Part shown: positions 33,488 through 33,517 of the stretch, one piece after another
Position numbering within the stretch: position 1 is the first letter of the stretch
How the letters are laid out: each line of letters starts with the position of its first letter
Source of the DNA: Mycolicibacterium vaccae NBRC 14118 = CIP 105934
Lineage (GTDB): Bacteria > Actinomycetota > Actinomycetes > Mycobacteriales > Mycobacteriaceae
Assembly: GCF_001552715.1 (NCBI RefSeq)
Contig: NZ_BCRS01000057.1
Span: 1-33,517, forward strand
Reading direction: 5' to 3'
Length of the DNA: 33,517 nucleotides
The notes under the pieces: model-generated
What the model saw: only the letters and a program-made list of their open reading frames with translations
Databases searched by the model: none
What the model was told of the DNA's origin: nothing
Translations under genes and position numbers: made by a program

Positions 33488-33517
33488 TACTCGACATGCA
33501 ACAGGGCCACCTCCGTG

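Overview
The window looks like a chromosomal segment of a fast-growing mycobacterium (Mycolicibacterium type). I base this on the high GC content, frequent GTG/TTG starts, leaderless-looking genes, an F420-type (Ddn-like) reductase, and a core gene order (mltG-ruvX-alaS-yjbQ, rarA, the DUF2126/ATP-grasp/transglutaminase genes, aspS, a ketopantoate-reductase-like gene, an SRPBCC gene) that matches, from memory, the Rv2553c-Rv2574 stretch of M. tuberculosis. No rRNA, tRNA, insertion sequence, phage gene or CRISPR array is visible, and genes are packed with no gap over about 200 bases.

Layout. Positions 1-4944 hold a minus-strand housekeeping run: yjbQ-like gene, alaS, ruvX and mltG. At 4984-5351 a small stress-type membrane protein gene has a SigF-like promoter. 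It is followed on the minus strand by an ArsR regulator/SRPBCC pair (5427-6259), the AAA+ ATPase gene rarA and a DUF3097 gene (6340-8529), then a plus-strand SDR gene (8603-9382). Positions 9379-17318 carry a tightly overlapping minus-strand cassette of four genes: a DUF2126/transglutaminase giant, a circularly permuted ATP-grasp/alpha-E protein, a second transglutaminase-like protein and a zinc metallopeptidase. This is a predicted but uncharacterised peptide or amide bond making and breaking system. A DUF389 membrane protein gene lies just upstream of it.

Positions 18453-26610 are a plus-strand catabolic operon: DeoR-type repressor, FGGY-family kinase, lipoprotein solute-binding protein, two CUT1-type permeases, an MsmK/UgpC-type ATPase, an NAD-type SDR dehydrogenase and a BtpA/SgcQ-family protein. 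It imports, oxidises and phosphorylates an unknown sugar or polyol. No recognisable isomerase or aldolase is present, so the BtpA-family protein is a candidate for the missing step. Four TTCTG/CAGAA half-sites sit in front of the repressor gene.

An HxlR regulator gene (26598-27086) diverges from a thiolase gene (27182-28381), with a clear inverted repeat between them. On the minus strand, aspS, a Ddn-like F420 reductase gene and a globin-coupled diguanylate cyclase gene overlap in one transcription unit (31896-28365). The window ends with a ketopantoate-reductase-like gene and an SRPBCC gene, both apparently leaderless, and a 17-bp imperfect inverted repeat.

All functional names rest on motif and family recognition by eye; nothing was searched or aligned computationally.
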